Positions 12,201 to 22,125 of a DNA stretch of 64,000 bases are shown here, one piece after another. Source of the DNA: Onchidella celtica (taxonomy: Eukaryota > Mollusca > Gastropoda > Systellommatophora > Onchidiidae). Position numbers and translations under genes: made by a program. Under the pieces are notes generated by a model. That model saw only the letters and a program-made list of their open reading frames with translations, ran no database searches and was not told the origin of the DNA. The DNA is taken from NCBI GenBank assembly GCA_963931925.1, contig OZ007570.1, positions 39,432,557 through 39,496,556 of the forward strand, written 5' to 3'. Numbering within the stretch: the stretch's first letter is position 1; each line of letters starts with the position of its first letter.

Positions 12201-15200
12201 GTACCAAGCTCAGGTTTGAAAAGTTCTGGAAACTCAGCACACAGCTGCTGGCATGCTTTTTGGAACGTCGTCTCGGGTCCAACCTCTGGTTGAGAGACTT
12301 TCTTGACTGTTGGGCCTCTCAGAATGGTGTCCACCGATATACCCAGGCCTTTGATAGCGTTGCGGCCCAGAAGGTTCAGGTTCAGCCTAGTCACCACGAA
12401 CTGATGGGTCTGAGATGGCTTCTCTGGCACCACGGAGACTGACAAAGACACCATCCCCATGATTGGCAGGTCTACATTTGAGGCACATCGGTACTTGGTC
12501 GACGTTGGGGACAGCTTCGGCTTCTTCAGATTCTTCCACGATGCAATAGATATGAAGCTGTCTCTGCTGCCTGTGTCCACCTCGAACGTCACTGGCACAC
12601 CGTTGATATGACAGGTCTGGACCAGTGGCTCCGCGTCTGACGTCTCTCGGCCAACACGCTGCACTCTTTTTACGGGCCCTTGCTTCTTGATCTGGCGGCA
12701 GGCTCGTTTGATGTGGCCTTTCTTGCCACAGAAATTGCATATTGTGTCCTTAAACTTGCACTGGTCAGAGCTGTGGGCACCGCCACATCTGTAGCAGGAT
12801 GTCTTCTGGCTACATGACTTGTGATCTTGGCTGCCACTGGGCTCTGGTTTCTTTTGGTATTTTGAGTTGTGTTTTTGCCAGGTCTTCTGTTCCTTGGCGC
12901 TTGCACCGCTTCCTGGACGAAGCTGGAAAACCGGGGCATTGACAGAGGCTGGACTGGTGATTGTCTCTTTTGTCACTCGGGTAGCCTCCTCCACCTCGGC
13001 AGCAACTTGCACAGCACGGCTGAATGTCAGCTCATCTTCCTTTTCTTTGAACAGCGCCTTCACCACCGCTTCGTTGCCGATACTACACACGAATCTGGTC
13101 CGCATCGCCTCATCCAGAGGATCTGTGATGGATGCAAAATCACACGTGGCTGCTTCCTGTCTGATCCTGGCTGCCAGCTCATGGGCACTCTCACCAGGTC
13201 GCCGCTCCGTCCTGGTCCAGAACTTGAACCGCTCTCGGACCACGAAGCGTTTTGGATTGAAGTGGTCTGCCATGTACGCCTGGATTTCTTCAATGGAGAG
13301 AGGCTGTTGACGTCCTTGGGGGGATGTTTGTTGAGCTGCCAGGTTCTTAAGGAGCTTGAATGTTGCGGACATCTGGTTTGTCAGAAAAACTTCCGCCTTT
13401 TTTCCTGCTGGGACTGAGTTGGCGCCTTCACGAATGTCTCGAATCTGGACCAATAATCGGTCCAAAGCTCTGACGTGGGGTCAAACTCACAGAATTTGGT
13501 TGCCGAAGGAGTTGTTGACTTGCTGGCTAGTGCTGTCATCAACAACTCCATCTGTTGGCGCTGTTGCTCCATCTGCGATTCCATCTGTTGGCGCTGTTGC
13601 TCCATCTGCGATCTCAGCAACTGGATCAGGTCATCGTTGGCACTGGTCTGAGATCGTGTCGCCATCAGGTTGCTGTGGCTGTGTCTGCACTGCTGTCAAA
13701 GGTCCAGCTCCGGTTATCCGAAGGTCGCTGGGTTTGCTCCCTGGATCATCAGGGGTCCACCGGGCGGGGCTGTATCCTCGGCAGTGTCTTTGCTGGTCTT
13801 CCAGTTTTTATCCTCGTCGCCAGTTCTGTTGTGTTTTGTGCATCCATTCAATCACAGGACTCGAGACTTGGTAGTAAAGACCAGATTACTTCAAACATTT
13901 ATTACAATACAATGCAGACCAGTACAAGGATAAGAACATGTACAATCTCACTGGTGACGAACATAATATATATAACCAGTTACAAATATTGTCTAACATC
14001 AACATCACAATCTCCCAGCACATGGACATGCACATGTAACTCCTCCGTAACAAATAGCTATCCTCCAGACGACACACACACGCCATCAACCCAAACACCC
14101 ACACAATTACATTGTCAGCACTTTCAGACAAGGGAAACAACTACAGGGGAAACACTCATGCCATGTCCCATAACAATATCATTACTACAGGATTTATTTT
14201 CATCTGCCAACGATCCTAACTTTTAATCAGCTAAGCTGAGATTTTTTTTTTTTTCTTGAAGTAGATTTGTTTAAAGTTTTGAGTTTTGAGAGGTATAGAT
14301 TTCAAGTGCTTTTCTTTGGTCTTGTTTGCATATCAAACCTTTGCTTTTTTACTGGGTAGTTTAGTTCTCTTAACTGCACACATATTTAACTGGAATTTCC
14401 TTCTTTATTGGCCACTTTGAAATGCCTATACCTGCAAAGAACAAGTTTATCTTGTGTCATAAACAATCTGGAAATTTGTTGAAATCGCATTTTTTCATTT
14501 CATGACTGAAAATTATAATTTTATTTTCCTCCGCTCCATTTTGCTATAATTTATTTCCACTCGATTTCATATATTAAATATTGTTAAATTTCATCCACAG
14601 ACCATTCCCAACTGAGTTCTGTCATTTTCCAGACTTCTCCACAAGAGATATTCACAGAAATTATGTAGACTGTGTGCGATGGCTGGGCAACCTAGTGTTG
14701 TCAAAGGTACTATAATGTGCATGTTGATGCACAAGAATGCTCAGCCATAATATATAAAGTGAAAGTATACAAGATTTTCATGTATCTTTGTCCTTGTTTC
14801 ACCACTGAAATCAGCATCAGGGAAAAGCCCTGGAATTTAAGAATTTGAGGAAAAAGCCCCGGATACAGTGGATTAGCTCTGGAATTCTTCTCAGATTTAA
14901 AACACAATTCAATTGAGGGGGGGGGGGGGGGGGGGTTTAGGGAGAACTCAGAACAAAAATAAAGAAACAAATAAATTAGTATCTATTCTGTCATCTGATA
15001 TGTTGCAGGATCATTTTTGTTGCATGTATTTTATGTAGCTATAGCTGAGCTGTGGATACAATTTGGTATTTTCTCTATTTTGGCTTTATAAATTAGACTA
15101 CAATTCCCTAATGCCATCCTTCTCGGAGAGGTGCAGGAATCCTGCTACACGTAACAAGAAAGTATAAATGTATAGAGAGATCTCACTTCTGCCAAATCGC

Positions 15201-17823
15201 AAAACTAGGTCACTGCGGTAAATAAGAAATTGAAGAATTGAAAGAGACCGCCTTCACCAAAGATAGTGTGCATGTCTGTTTACTGTGGTTTGTTCATATT
15301 TTTGGGCTGATTGAAACTATTTACAGCCTTTTGTAAGCTCTTACGCTCCGTGGAATGCACAAACGGTTATTGTTTACCGCAGCGACCTACTTTCCGCTCC
15401 ATGCTAACAATGGTTTCGCTGAGCCTCCAGTATCTCGCAGTGCAAATCGACCAATAGTGAAAACCCTCTAAACATACATACTCTCTGAAATGTAGTTTTC
15501 TCAAATTTAGCTTTATAGTACTTCCTGTTTTGTCAAAGGAGGTATCTGTGATTTTTTGGTCTCTTTTAATGCGACTTATGACTCTGTAAAATGTATCTCA
15601 TTATTGCTTATCTGAAATATTCCGCAGTCTTGTGAGAACTGTATTGTGTGCTGGAGGCCAGGCAGTCATCATGACTCACCCAAAGTGAAGTCAGATGACA
15701 AAGAGAGTGTGTGGGTGCTGCATAGGTTTGAGTTCAAAGAGTGTGAGATTTGGTACATGCGATTCTCAGTGGACTACAATCAGCAGGTGAGAGTCAAATC
15801 GCCTATTGCAGAGTAGACTTGTCCAGGCATTTTCATCTTGTATAGAACATGGGGAACCATTGTTGAGAAAAGAAAAAAATGAAAAGATACAGGTGCTGAA
15901 TCAGTACTATAAAAAAAGACACCAGAGAATCTGTGGAATCGCAGCGAGGCTTAACCCTTTCAGTGTCACAGACCTCCATAGTGGTCGCTGGCATTTTCTT
16001 AAATATGTGTGCCGAGACGGTTATAGCGGTTGATGAGGAGTAGGTTGGATCTATGATAAAGTATTATGCGAACGAGGGCATTATAATTTCTTTTCCATTT
16101 GTTTTGGGAGTGATTTTCAGGTGATATAATTTGCTACTATGTCTCAGGACTGTGACACCAAAGAGGTTAAAATAAGGTCAAAATGTGGCAAAGTAAAAAG
16201 ATATTTGGCAAAACCTTATGTAAGAAGTCACACAGAAATGATAAAATTAAACACTAAGGAAAGGGAAAGACAAGTCAAGCTTTCAATGAAAAAATGTAAC
16301 AGGTCCCATTGGTTGTTTTTTTTTTTTTTTACGTGAGGCTTTGCAACCTACAACCCTTAAATTTTTTTTTTGCCACATTTTTATGGTATTGAACCAGTGA
16401 TTTCACCAATTAATGCTGGAGGTGTGTGTCCACTGCACTTGTGCATTATCCATTCTAGGGGAAAAAATGCTTTAAAAAAAATTTTTATTGCATGTATTAC
16501 TAAGGGTAGATAGGTGGATATATATGTGTGTGAGTGTATGTATGTGTTTGTGTGTCTGTCACTCTGTTTGTGTGTCTCTCTCTCATGGTTCATTCATTTT
16601 TGTTCAGCAACTGGAATTAACCGACTAAACTGAGAAAATTATTCAGTTGTTATTGTGCCAAGAGGAAGAATGGGAAATGGATTTCTTCTATTAACCACTG
16701 GAGACATAGTATTGAATGTGTTTGATATCAAATTGTATATGATCTTTCCTGTTTGAACAGATCATGGCTCTGGGAAATCAAGTTGGTCATATTTTTGTGT
16801 GGGATCTGGAAGTTGATGACCCTACACAAACCAAGTAAGTGTTGGAAGTTTGAAATGTGAGATAAAAAAATCTATAATTAAGACCCATTCTCTAATTTGT
16901 TCAACCCACCAGTGTTCAGACAAGGATTTCATTAGCCAAGAATACTGCAACCTCCAGACTGATTTAAAAAGGTCAGATTAAAAAAAACCACAGCTGTAAA
17001 TTATAACATGAAAAATTATTTGTCATTGTTACTTTTCAGGAAGAGCAAAGAACTGTTTATTCCTGTTGTGTGTATGGTAAAAAAAAGAACCTTTCTAAAC
17101 ATAGGAAGCAGCTGTTATCTTGTAACCCAGCAAGTGACATCAGTGAGGTCAAACACTGTAAAATATCAGATTTTCAGTTTTTAGAAAATCTGACATACAG
17201 CAATTTTCCTGGATAATGATGAAATCATAGGATAGTGCAACAAGAGGGTGAGCATGTAAGCACATAAGACACGCTGACTACATGATAAAAAATTATGAAA
17301 TCTTGTGTGCCTCAATTTTTGATGATACATTACATGTTCACATCCATTTTAGACAAAATTCAGTCTTTGATATTATATTTTTTTTTTCTTAAGCTGTAGA
17401 TGAGACGCATTTCTGTTCAGTGCAAACCAAAAATGTGATAGGAAATTTAGTTCTTCGATGCTCTCTACACATTGACGGTTGAAAATCAGTTTTAAATATC
17501 ACATCTTGGTATTCTCTGAGTCAATGGGCCAGCTAGCAATATTACTGTTAGTAATAATAAATTTGGTGTTTTTCTTTTATTTTTCTTCTTTTCTTCTTGC
17601 AAATCTTGTGGAAGGATCTGTTGTATTTAAATCATGTAAAGTTGAAAATCAAAAAGCATAATACATGCATCTCTGAATCTGTTTTTCATTGTCCAGATTC
17701 ACCAAATTAGCTCACCACAAGTGCACTTCAGCCATTCGCCAGACAGCCCTCTCAAAGGATGGAAATATCTTGCTAGCTGTTAGTGATGATGGTAGCATTT
17801 GGCGATGGGATAGGATCAAGTAA
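6099..17823 (+). CDS. EED: Polycomb protein EED (embryonic ectoderm development), C-terminal eight exons
   Basis: EED is the WD40 beta-propeller subunit of Polycomb Repressive Complex 2. It holds EZH2 and reads H3K27me3, stimulating further methylation in the nucleus. Exons: 6099-6244, 6869-6950, 7641-7732, 9095-9228, 14601-14706, 15628-15786, 16761-16834, 17697-17823. All junctions are GT-AG and the frame is continuous (920 nt, about 306 residues). Diagnostic stretches are [49 protein letters not shown] and SIWRWDRIK-stop. Of the methyl-lysine cage residues known from human EED (F97, Y148, W364, Y365), the Tyr in LYCCAW and the Trp-Tyr of IWYMRF are present; the first Phe would be in the missing 5' exons. 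A Ty3/gypsy element sits in the fourth intron. The 3' end faces IDE. Confidence 0.93.
6869..6950 (+). CDS. EED: EED exon b
   Basis: Between ATTTTCAG and GTAATG. Encodes [14 protein letters not shown] and the following LLLSVSK, a typical WD repeat core. Starts in phase 0 and ends after the first base of a codon. Confidence 0.93.
7641..7732 (+). CDS. EED: EED exon c
   Basis: Between TTATTGTAG and GTTAGT. Encodes DHDLRLWNV through GHRDEALSA, completing one WD blade and starting the next. Ends in phase 0. Confidence 0.93.
8640..8850. repeat. Dispersed repeat family C, copy 1
   Basis: GAAATGTGCCAATAGGAAAA, AATCATAATGGCATAAGTCA and TAATATCTCAAAAGTGTAAA; in an EED intron. Confidence 0.65.
9095..9228 (+). 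CDS. EED: EED exon d
   Basis: Between TTGCACAG and GTGAGT. Encodes [20 protein letters not shown] and on to HYYNPSKSD, matching the EED DYDLLG...[11 protein letters not shown] segment. Ends after two bases of a codon. The downstream intron is enlarged by the retrotransposon at 9245. Confidence 0.95.
9245..9582 (-). repeat. 3' LTR of the Ty3/gypsy element (338 bp)
   Basis: TG...CA ends. Aligns throughout with 13827-14175, apart from small indels such as an extra GCTAG near the start and an absent short GGACATGCACAT-like segment. Confidence 0.93.
9707..13465 (-). CDS. Ty3/gypsy Gag(part)-Pol polyprotein
   Basis: About 1250 residues in one frame. Visible in order: the Gag capsid-like region; two CCHC knuckles (CYRCGG... 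and [14 protein letters not shown]); the retropepsin motif [13 protein letters not shown] with [11 protein letters not shown] and the catalytic [10 protein letters not shown]; RNase H with [14 protein letters not shown]; and integrase with the H-H-C-C zinc finger (HLGHFGVQR...CGAC), followed by a D,D-35-E core (HIDHA..., SDNAACF..., [12 protein letters not shown]). The order with integrase last marks Ty3/gypsy, and the sequence resembles the mag/K02A2.6-like group. The N-terminal end of Gag is in another frame (13381-13665), so the listed start is the edge of the open frame, not a real initiation codon. Confidence 0.93.
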   Translation of the reverse strand: MDRLLVQIRDIREGANSVPAGKKAEVFLTNQMSATFKLLKNLAAQQTSPQGRQQPLSIEEIQAYMADHFNPKRFVVRERFKFWTRTERRPGESAHELAARIRQEAATCDFASITDPLDEAMRTRFVCSIGNEAVVKALFKEKEDELTFSRAVQVAAEVEEATRVTKETITSPASVNAPVFQLRPGSGASAKEQKTWQKHNSKYQKKPEPSGSQDHKSCSQKTSCYRCGGAHSSDQCKFKDTICNFCGKKGHIKRACRQIKKQGPVKRVQRVGRETSDAEPLVQTCHINGVPVTFEVDTGSRDSFISIASWKNLKKPKLSPTSTKYRCASNVDLPIMGMVSLSVSVVPEKPSQTHQFVVTRLNLNLLGRNAIKGLGISVDTILRGPTVKKVSQPEVGPETTFQKACQQLCAEFPELFKPELGTLKDFELEIKFKEDARPVFHKARPVPIALQEDLETALEAGIQKGVWEKTQFNAYGTPVVPIKKNQVPGQSRSTIRVCGDYSNTVNPQLEPHRHPMPLPEDLMRRLGRGHGFTKIDLADAYNQICLAPDSQRRLALSTHKGVLLQKRLPFGITSAPGYFQEIMDQLTHDLTGVAVYLDDILVSGDTAEQHLHNLRQLLQRLQDKGLRCNLAKCQFAQPKVEYLGHVLSQEGITKGPRVDAVTCMPSPTSVSSLKSFLGQVQFYSKFLRNVSTVLEPLYRLTKKGVRWRWTDIEETAFTRMKEMLCADTILAHFDPSLEVGISCDASDVGIGVVLFHRYPDGTERPIANASKTLTATQRRYSQIQKEAMAIIFGVTKFHQFLYGRQFILVTDHKPLIALFGPAKPIPALAANRLARWAFTRNQYDYSIEYRKTTQHGNADALSRLPSGPDVKFDTDENWADTTTVCTINMINSQLDPVDSNTLRVETKKDPVLTEVMRLVQKGWRSSAATSGESKSYASVKEALSCASGCLFYGSRVVIPTTLRPQILHILHLGHFGVQRMKQLARTAVYWPGIDADIESLSHSCGACTEHQNMPQQTSHPWSIPDKPWSRVHIDHAINFKGHQWLVVVDALTKYPCVHMMTSTTTKATIRKLEEDFGHFGYPEYLVSDNAACFLSEEFQEWCRRKGMQHMHGAPYHPQTNGAAERLVQTFKRCLKKSSLPPVDALHEFLIQYRRTPLPCGSSPSQLLNGRQIRTQLDALVPPTNIPKPSTKHQVGRGKFSVGTPCFALTFKGGKKDKWMPGIISRTIGRTMAEVKIHDTSVRRHFNQLRPRQ
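13381..13665 (-). pseudogene. N-terminal Gag segment of the Ty3/gypsy element, frame-shifted from the rest
   Basis: Starts [12 protein letters not shown] and holds a Gln-rich coiled region with a duplicated MEQQRQQME unit, then a capsid-like [11 protein letters not shown] stretch. It overlaps the long frame by about 85 bases and lies in a different minus frame. The capsid homology continues in the long frame, so a one-base length change around 13420-13440 most simply explains the break. A programmed shift inside capsid would be unusual. Confidence 0.8.
13827..14175 (-). repeat. 5' LTR of the Ty3/gypsy element (349 bp)
   Basis: Starts TGTTGTGTTTTG on the + strand and ends CCATAACA, followed by the ATATC target duplication. 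Partner of 9245-9582. Confidence 0.93.
14601..14706 (+). CDS. EED: EED exon e
   Basis: Between TCATCCACAG and GTACTA. Encodes [19 protein letters not shown] and [15 protein letters not shown], one of the most conserved EED stretches. The first base completes the codon split after exon d. Confidence 0.95.
14917..14935. repeat. G19 homopolymer
   Basis: An uninterrupted run of 19 G on the + strand in an EED intron; length polymorphism and assembly error are both likely here. Confidence 0.9.
15160..15475. repeat. Dispersed repeat family A, copy 1
   Basis: About 300 bp aligning in the same orientation with 43755-44060. Shared landmarks: GAGATCTCACTTC, GAGACCGCCTTCACCAAAGA, TGTTTACCGCAGCG, CTACTTTCCGCTCCATGCTA. 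Both copies are within gene introns. No coding capacity and no clear polymerase III boxes. Confidence 0.75.
15628..15786 (+). CDS. EED: EED exon f
   Basis: Between TTCCGCAG and GTGAGA; 53 codons, phase 0 at both ends. Encodes [12 protein letters not shown], a variable acidic/polar loop, and [18 protein letters not shown]. The Trp-Tyr pair corresponds to human W364/Y365 of the H3K27me3 cage. Confidence 0.95.
16761..16834 (+). CDS. EED: EED exon g
   Basis: Between TTTGAACAG and GTAAGT. Encodes [20 protein letters not shown], matching the EED [20 protein letters not shown] segment. Ends after two bases of a codon. Confidence 0.95.
17370..17540. repeat. Dispersed repeat family B, partial copy
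   Basis: Matches the 3' part of copies at 35940-36235 and 47180-47515. Shared landmarks: GACGCATTT..., CTACACATTGA, and TCTCTGAGTCAATGGGCCAGCTAG at the right end. Confidence 0.65.
17697..17823 (+). CDS. EED: EED last exon with stop
   Basis: After TTGTCCAG. Encodes [20 protein letters not shown] through [15 protein letters not shown], then TAA at 17821-17823. The end matches the conserved EED C-terminus (DDASIWRWDRLR in human), so the protein is complete at this end. Confidence 0.96.
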
Positions 17824-19377
17824 TTTGTGCATCATCAGCATCATCATCTCATGTTTTTTTTTTTTTTACTGCCTCATTTTTATACCGTGGTCAATTGGTT
17901 ACTGTTTATCCTTGGGGGCTATGAATGTCTTTTTGTTCATGTACTGTTACTGTTTATAGGCATTTGTAAATCAAAGAGTGCTCATGTCATTATGATTTAT
18001 TCATTTCATTATAACAACATTGATCATTTAACTTGAAAGAAACCCCTAAAGCTGAATTGGTCAGGGCATTTTCTGAACATTTTTTACTCTTGTCAAGGAA
18101 ATGCTTAATCTATTTTTAAGAAATCCACTAAAATGATGTCATTCACTGCAGATAAATCAAATATTTTTATACAAGTCATTGACATTTGTTCATTACTGAA
18201 GATTGTAGTAACTCAAAAATTCGAAACATCAATTTTTTATATATTCATTTACATTCAAAGGCGCATCGAATGATCTTGGTTCTAGACTTCAAAGCTGAAA
18301 AATAATCCAATGGCAAAATTTCAAAGGTCATCGTGCCTACACCGGTAGTGCTGAAATAAAAGTTTTTCGCTTCTCCTGAAAAGTAGTCAAAACCCATTGC
18401 TAGTAATACTACAGTTTTTGGGAATGGTGACGAAATATTTTGTCAATTAAAGCAAAAGAATTAAAGGTGAATGAATTGGCAGTCACATGGTTTCCATTTG
18501 TGCTATTCATCAGGGGCAGCAGAAAAAAAAGGCATCAAATATGTTACAGTTATTTCATTTCCATAAGAAGAGTGAGTGATGATTGAAGGGACCTTGTACA
18601 GACAAACAGTCCATGTATTTGTGAGCTACTTCTGTCAAAAGTTATTGACACATCTTCATGAAGTTCTGTAAAAGTAAAAGGCTGTGGATTTGGGGGACGA
18701 AAAATGCACTTGAACTTATCTTCAAAGAATGTACAGATACAGAAGAGATTATTAGCAGAACAGTTTTGATAGTGAATACCAACCTGATTTTGACATGTTT
18801 AACAGTTTACTAAAGAGTGGCGCTGTTTCTTGCAGCCTGTCCTCTGTCAGGTCCCCCCTCCCCCCCAGTATTTCAGCATTAACATCCAATTGTAGCTAGT
18901 TTTAATAGAAGCGCTGGCATTGAAAAAGGAGCAGATGTAGTTATAGTTCAGTTTTTTTTTTTTGGTATGATTTTTTTGTTATTTGTTTTGTTTCTCCTCT
19001 TTGTTCCAAGTGAAATCTCAGGGAAATGCACAAGAGTTTAATTTTTTTTTCCCTTTGCTTTCACATTTTTTCAGCACCGTGAGTCATATCTCCACAGTTT
19101 ATATGTTTCGATCACCAGTAAAAGTGTTGTATCAGCCCTGCTCATTCAGTTTTGATCAGTTCTGTCAGTCTACAGTATATTGTTACTGTTAGATCATAAT
19201 TTTGTTCTCAACAATTTTCACTGCCAATTTAAATGTAAATGTAAAATAAAATGTAAGTACAAATGTCTTTTTGTCTGTTATTGTTGCTTTATCTTCGTTC
19301 ACTAGTGCTGTTTTGGCTCATCACTCACATCAAGTAAACATTAAAATATGGTGCTTTTCATTCTATGATACATGTAA
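17824..19377 (+). other. EED: Likely EED 3' UTR and adjoining intergenic sequence
   Basis: AT-rich DNA with no gene. AATAAA hexamers occur at 18355-18360 and 19245-19250. Either could serve polyadenylation of EED, but none can be proved from sequence alone. Confidence 0.35.
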
Positions 19378-19381
19378 TTAA

Positions 19382-20303
19382 CCCTTGTCCTGCGGGAGGC
19401 CGCTATATTGGCCCCCTTGCGCAACACGCGAGGCCAATATTGTGGCCTGCACACTGCAAACCGGGTCCTTTGGGAGGCCAATATATTGTATAACAATGCT
19501 GCTCCTCGTGTTCTGTTTATTCGGTTCCCGCAACTATTGTTTTTTTCACGTTTTTTTCACACTATCTGCACGTGTTTATAATCTATCTGAGTATCTCTCT
19601 CTACTAAAAAAATACTATGTCTAACAAAATGGTATCATCCGATTACATTTATTACGATGCAACTATTCGTCATACTTATGTAATACTACTGACGGTCTGA
19701 AGTTCGAACTGGGGAAATTCTTGGGAAAACTTGACTTTGATGCTGGTTGTTGTCTACGTGTGAAATGAGAAGAAAGGGGCCATCTGTGTATTTGAGAAAC
19801 CATTCTATGTCTGTAATGATGAATTCTGATGTAATTTTAGGCATGCTGCATAAGGGCATCTGTCAGTAGGTTTTTCATCAGGGAAAACTGGGAGAAAATG
19901 ACTGACTTTGTTGTTGGTCTCTATTTGATGTGGTAATTAGAGAGATATTGTGTTGCTTTGATTAAACCACTTTTCAGTTTTTGTATGCACTCTACGAGCT
20001 GGAAATCAAATTTCTTGCTAAACTAACATCATAGTATGTGGAAGCTTTACATAGTAGAGGAGGGAGAAGGCAATGTCACGATACATACATGTATAATCGC
20101 CAAATATCATAGGGGTCACCTATGATTTATCCACAACTATTGTTGTTATTGCATCCTTAAGTAAACACGATATACGTGTTCAAAAGGACCCGATTGACCC
20201 GACTGCTGGGTTATCGGCAACACGCAAACGATCGGCTGACTGGCCATTGGCTCTCCCTGCACAGGGCGTTACGTGGACAAGTTCACTCAACGTGGGATGG
20301 GGG
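19382..20303. mobile_element. piggyBac-like non-autonomous element (TTAA flanked)
   Basis: TTAA at 19378-19381 and 20304-20307 flank a 922-bp segment beginning CCCTTGTCCTGCGGG and ending GGGATGGGGG, i.e. CCC...GGG ends abutting TTAA. This is the signature of piggyBac-type transposition. A nearly palindromic GC-rich stretch with repeated GGCCAATAT motifs lies at the left end (19390-19490). There is no transposase. The inverted ends match only over a few bases, so this is a moderate call. Confidence 0.5.
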
Positions 20304-20979
20304 TTAAATGTTTCAAACAGGTGACAAAAGTACTTAATCTACACAGTCAGAGTAAGTGAGAATGTATCTTCTATCTCAGAACAAAAACCCCACTTACTAA
20401 GTGTCTTAAGTTGTTAACATGAGAAATATGCCCAAACACACAACAAATTAAGTTAATAATCTTTATTTTCAAAAAAAATTTTAAAAAATGCAACAGAAAC
20501 ATTCACAAACAAAATACCTTTTATCACACATTTATTGTCAAGTAAGATTATTTAAATTAAGTAAAATATTGCTACAAAACATTAATTGTGATGTAAAGAT
20601 GGACTGGCACTAGCCTATTGACTTCTGAAACAGCACACAACTGGGGGGATTTTGCACATGACTACTTTAATTTTCTAAATCATCAGTCAGCTGTTCGAAC
20701 CTTGTTAAACCTAAACTCAAAGGCTATTGTTGTGGGGGGGGGGGGGGGGTAGTACCTTACACAGAAAGCTATAGCTGAGCATGAACACAGTTCAGTATTT
20801 TCCAGAGTTTGGCTTTATATTTTCTATTTGCATACTACTTTAATCCCATTTGGGAAATTTGCCTCCGTGTCATTGCACCCAGTTTCAACTGGAGCAGACA
20901 TGTTGCCACAGTGCAGTGCTGGTCGGCAGTTTTTTTGGTTTTTTTTTTTGGGTGGGTGGGAGATAAGGGAGGGGGAGGG

Positions 20980-21834
20980 TGTCACGAGTGGAGTGAGCGA
21001 GATTCAAGGATTACGGGGGCATGGAAGTGTAGGATGGACTCACGGGATAGTGAGGCTGCTCACCTGTATTGACTTCTGTTAGTTAACGTTGAAGCGTGCA
21101 TGTTGTGAGTGAAGTTGAGGCGTAGTAGACGCAAAATCTGAATAGTCAGATCACTGCAAGTTAAGAAGCCCAAGGGGACAGACGTGAGATCAGAGGCAGT
21201 CGGGAGATTGTGTGTTTTCCAGTGATGACTGGTGCCGGGGTCGGGCAGAGAAGCCACCCGCGGTGAGCGGACTTGTGCCGGGGTTGGGCAGAAGGCTACC
21301 CACAGGCCGCCTGAGTGAAGCTGTCGCGCAGGACAGCGGGAGCACATGAGTCGTGGCAGTCTGGCCACAGACAGGGACGTTGTTATTGTCCTTATTGCTA
21401 TTCAAATGTTAATGTGCTATTACGATGTTAATGTGCTATTAAGATGTTAATGTGCCATTGAGAATATAATGTGCTATTGAAATAGTAATGTGCTGTTAAG
21501 ACCTCGAGGGGAGATTGAGATACGGAGATTAGGTTGAGCAGGCGCCAATAAGAGAGGCCAGCAAGTAATATATATATAGATCTTAGATGTGAGGCTGAGG
21601 CCAGAGCATATTTTAGAAAGTATTATCGGGTTGTGGGCCCGTAGAAGCATGAATGTCGGGGATACTGACCATTGTAGGGTATTGGAATTGAATAATGTAA
21701 TGCACGTATATCGTTATTTCTATGTATAATAAATGTGTGAGTCTGTTTGGTTGTTCTGTTAAGTGTTATACTTGTTCGTTCGTGATTGTTGTCCTGTCAT
21801 AATTATTACATTTCCCAGTCTGGGATTTGTGACA
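20980..21834 (+). mobile_element. Solo LTR, family S, copy 1 (855 bp; lacks the 316-bp intron-like segment)
   Basis: Begins TGTCACGAGTGGAG, ends GGGATTTGTGACA and is flanked by GAGGG at 20975-20979 and 21835-21839. It is homologous, inverted, to 48987-50143. It contains about five degenerate units of a TTAATGTGCTATTAAGATG-like 21-mer (21400-21495) and an AATAAA near 21729. Compared with copy 2 it joins ACTG directly to GTGCCGGGG at 21231/21232. Confidence 0.88.
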
Positions 21835-21844
21835 GAGGGAGTGG

Positions 21845-22125
21845 TAGGAATGAATTTTATTTGATTTTGCCCCGGCAGCGCCTGTTCGTCCTGCTCTTTT
21901 GAGTTCTAACTGCCAAGGTATCTTTAATGTGCTCAAGGGGCCCTCCGAATTTTTTCAACCTTATCCCAGAAGACTAGGTACTCGATCAGGGACACGAAAA
22001 TATGAGAAAAATCCCAAACTTCCAACATGTCTGCACCGGCCGGTTTTTGAACCCGGTACCCTTGGCATGAGAGGCGAGCACCTTGCGGCGTCTAGACCAC
22101 CTTGTCCCCTAATTGGACCACGGCC
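21845..22125 (-). repeat. tRNA-derived SINE (minus orientation)
   Basis: Read on the minus strand it starts GGGACAAGGTGGTCTAGACG, with a tRNA-like head (A-box-like TGGTCTAGA, B-box-like GGTTCAAAAACC). It continues through the shared 3' module (ACTCGATC / GATAAGG... / GATACCTTGGCAGTT / CCGGGGCAAAAT). It matches the copy at 58943-59420. The S-family solo LTR is inserted at its 3' tail. Confidence 0.8.

Larger units (their letters stand above)
9240..14180 (-). mobile_element. Ty3/gypsy LTR retrotransposon with 5-bp target duplication, in an EED intron
   Basis: Two near-identical LTRs (9245-9582 and 13827-14175) start TGTTGTG and end CCATAACA. The flanks are a perfect ATATC duplication at 9240-9244 and 14176-14180. 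Read on the minus strand, the 5' LTR is the right one. A TGGCGACGAGGAT segment just inside it is in the primer-binding position, and GGAAGGGAGG just before the left LTR is in the polypurine position. The interior codes for Gag-Pol in the order nucleocapsid, protease, RT, RNase H, integrase. The LTRs differ mainly by small indels, so the insertion looks fairly recent. Confidence 0.95.

Noticed and set aside
12867-13417. Long + strand open frames opposite gag
   Set aside because: They are shadows of the Ty3/gypsy coding strand and have no recognisable domain.
20809-21082. Open frames over the start of the solo LTR
   Set aside because: They cross the LTR boundary and a T tract; not conserved in the other LTR copy.
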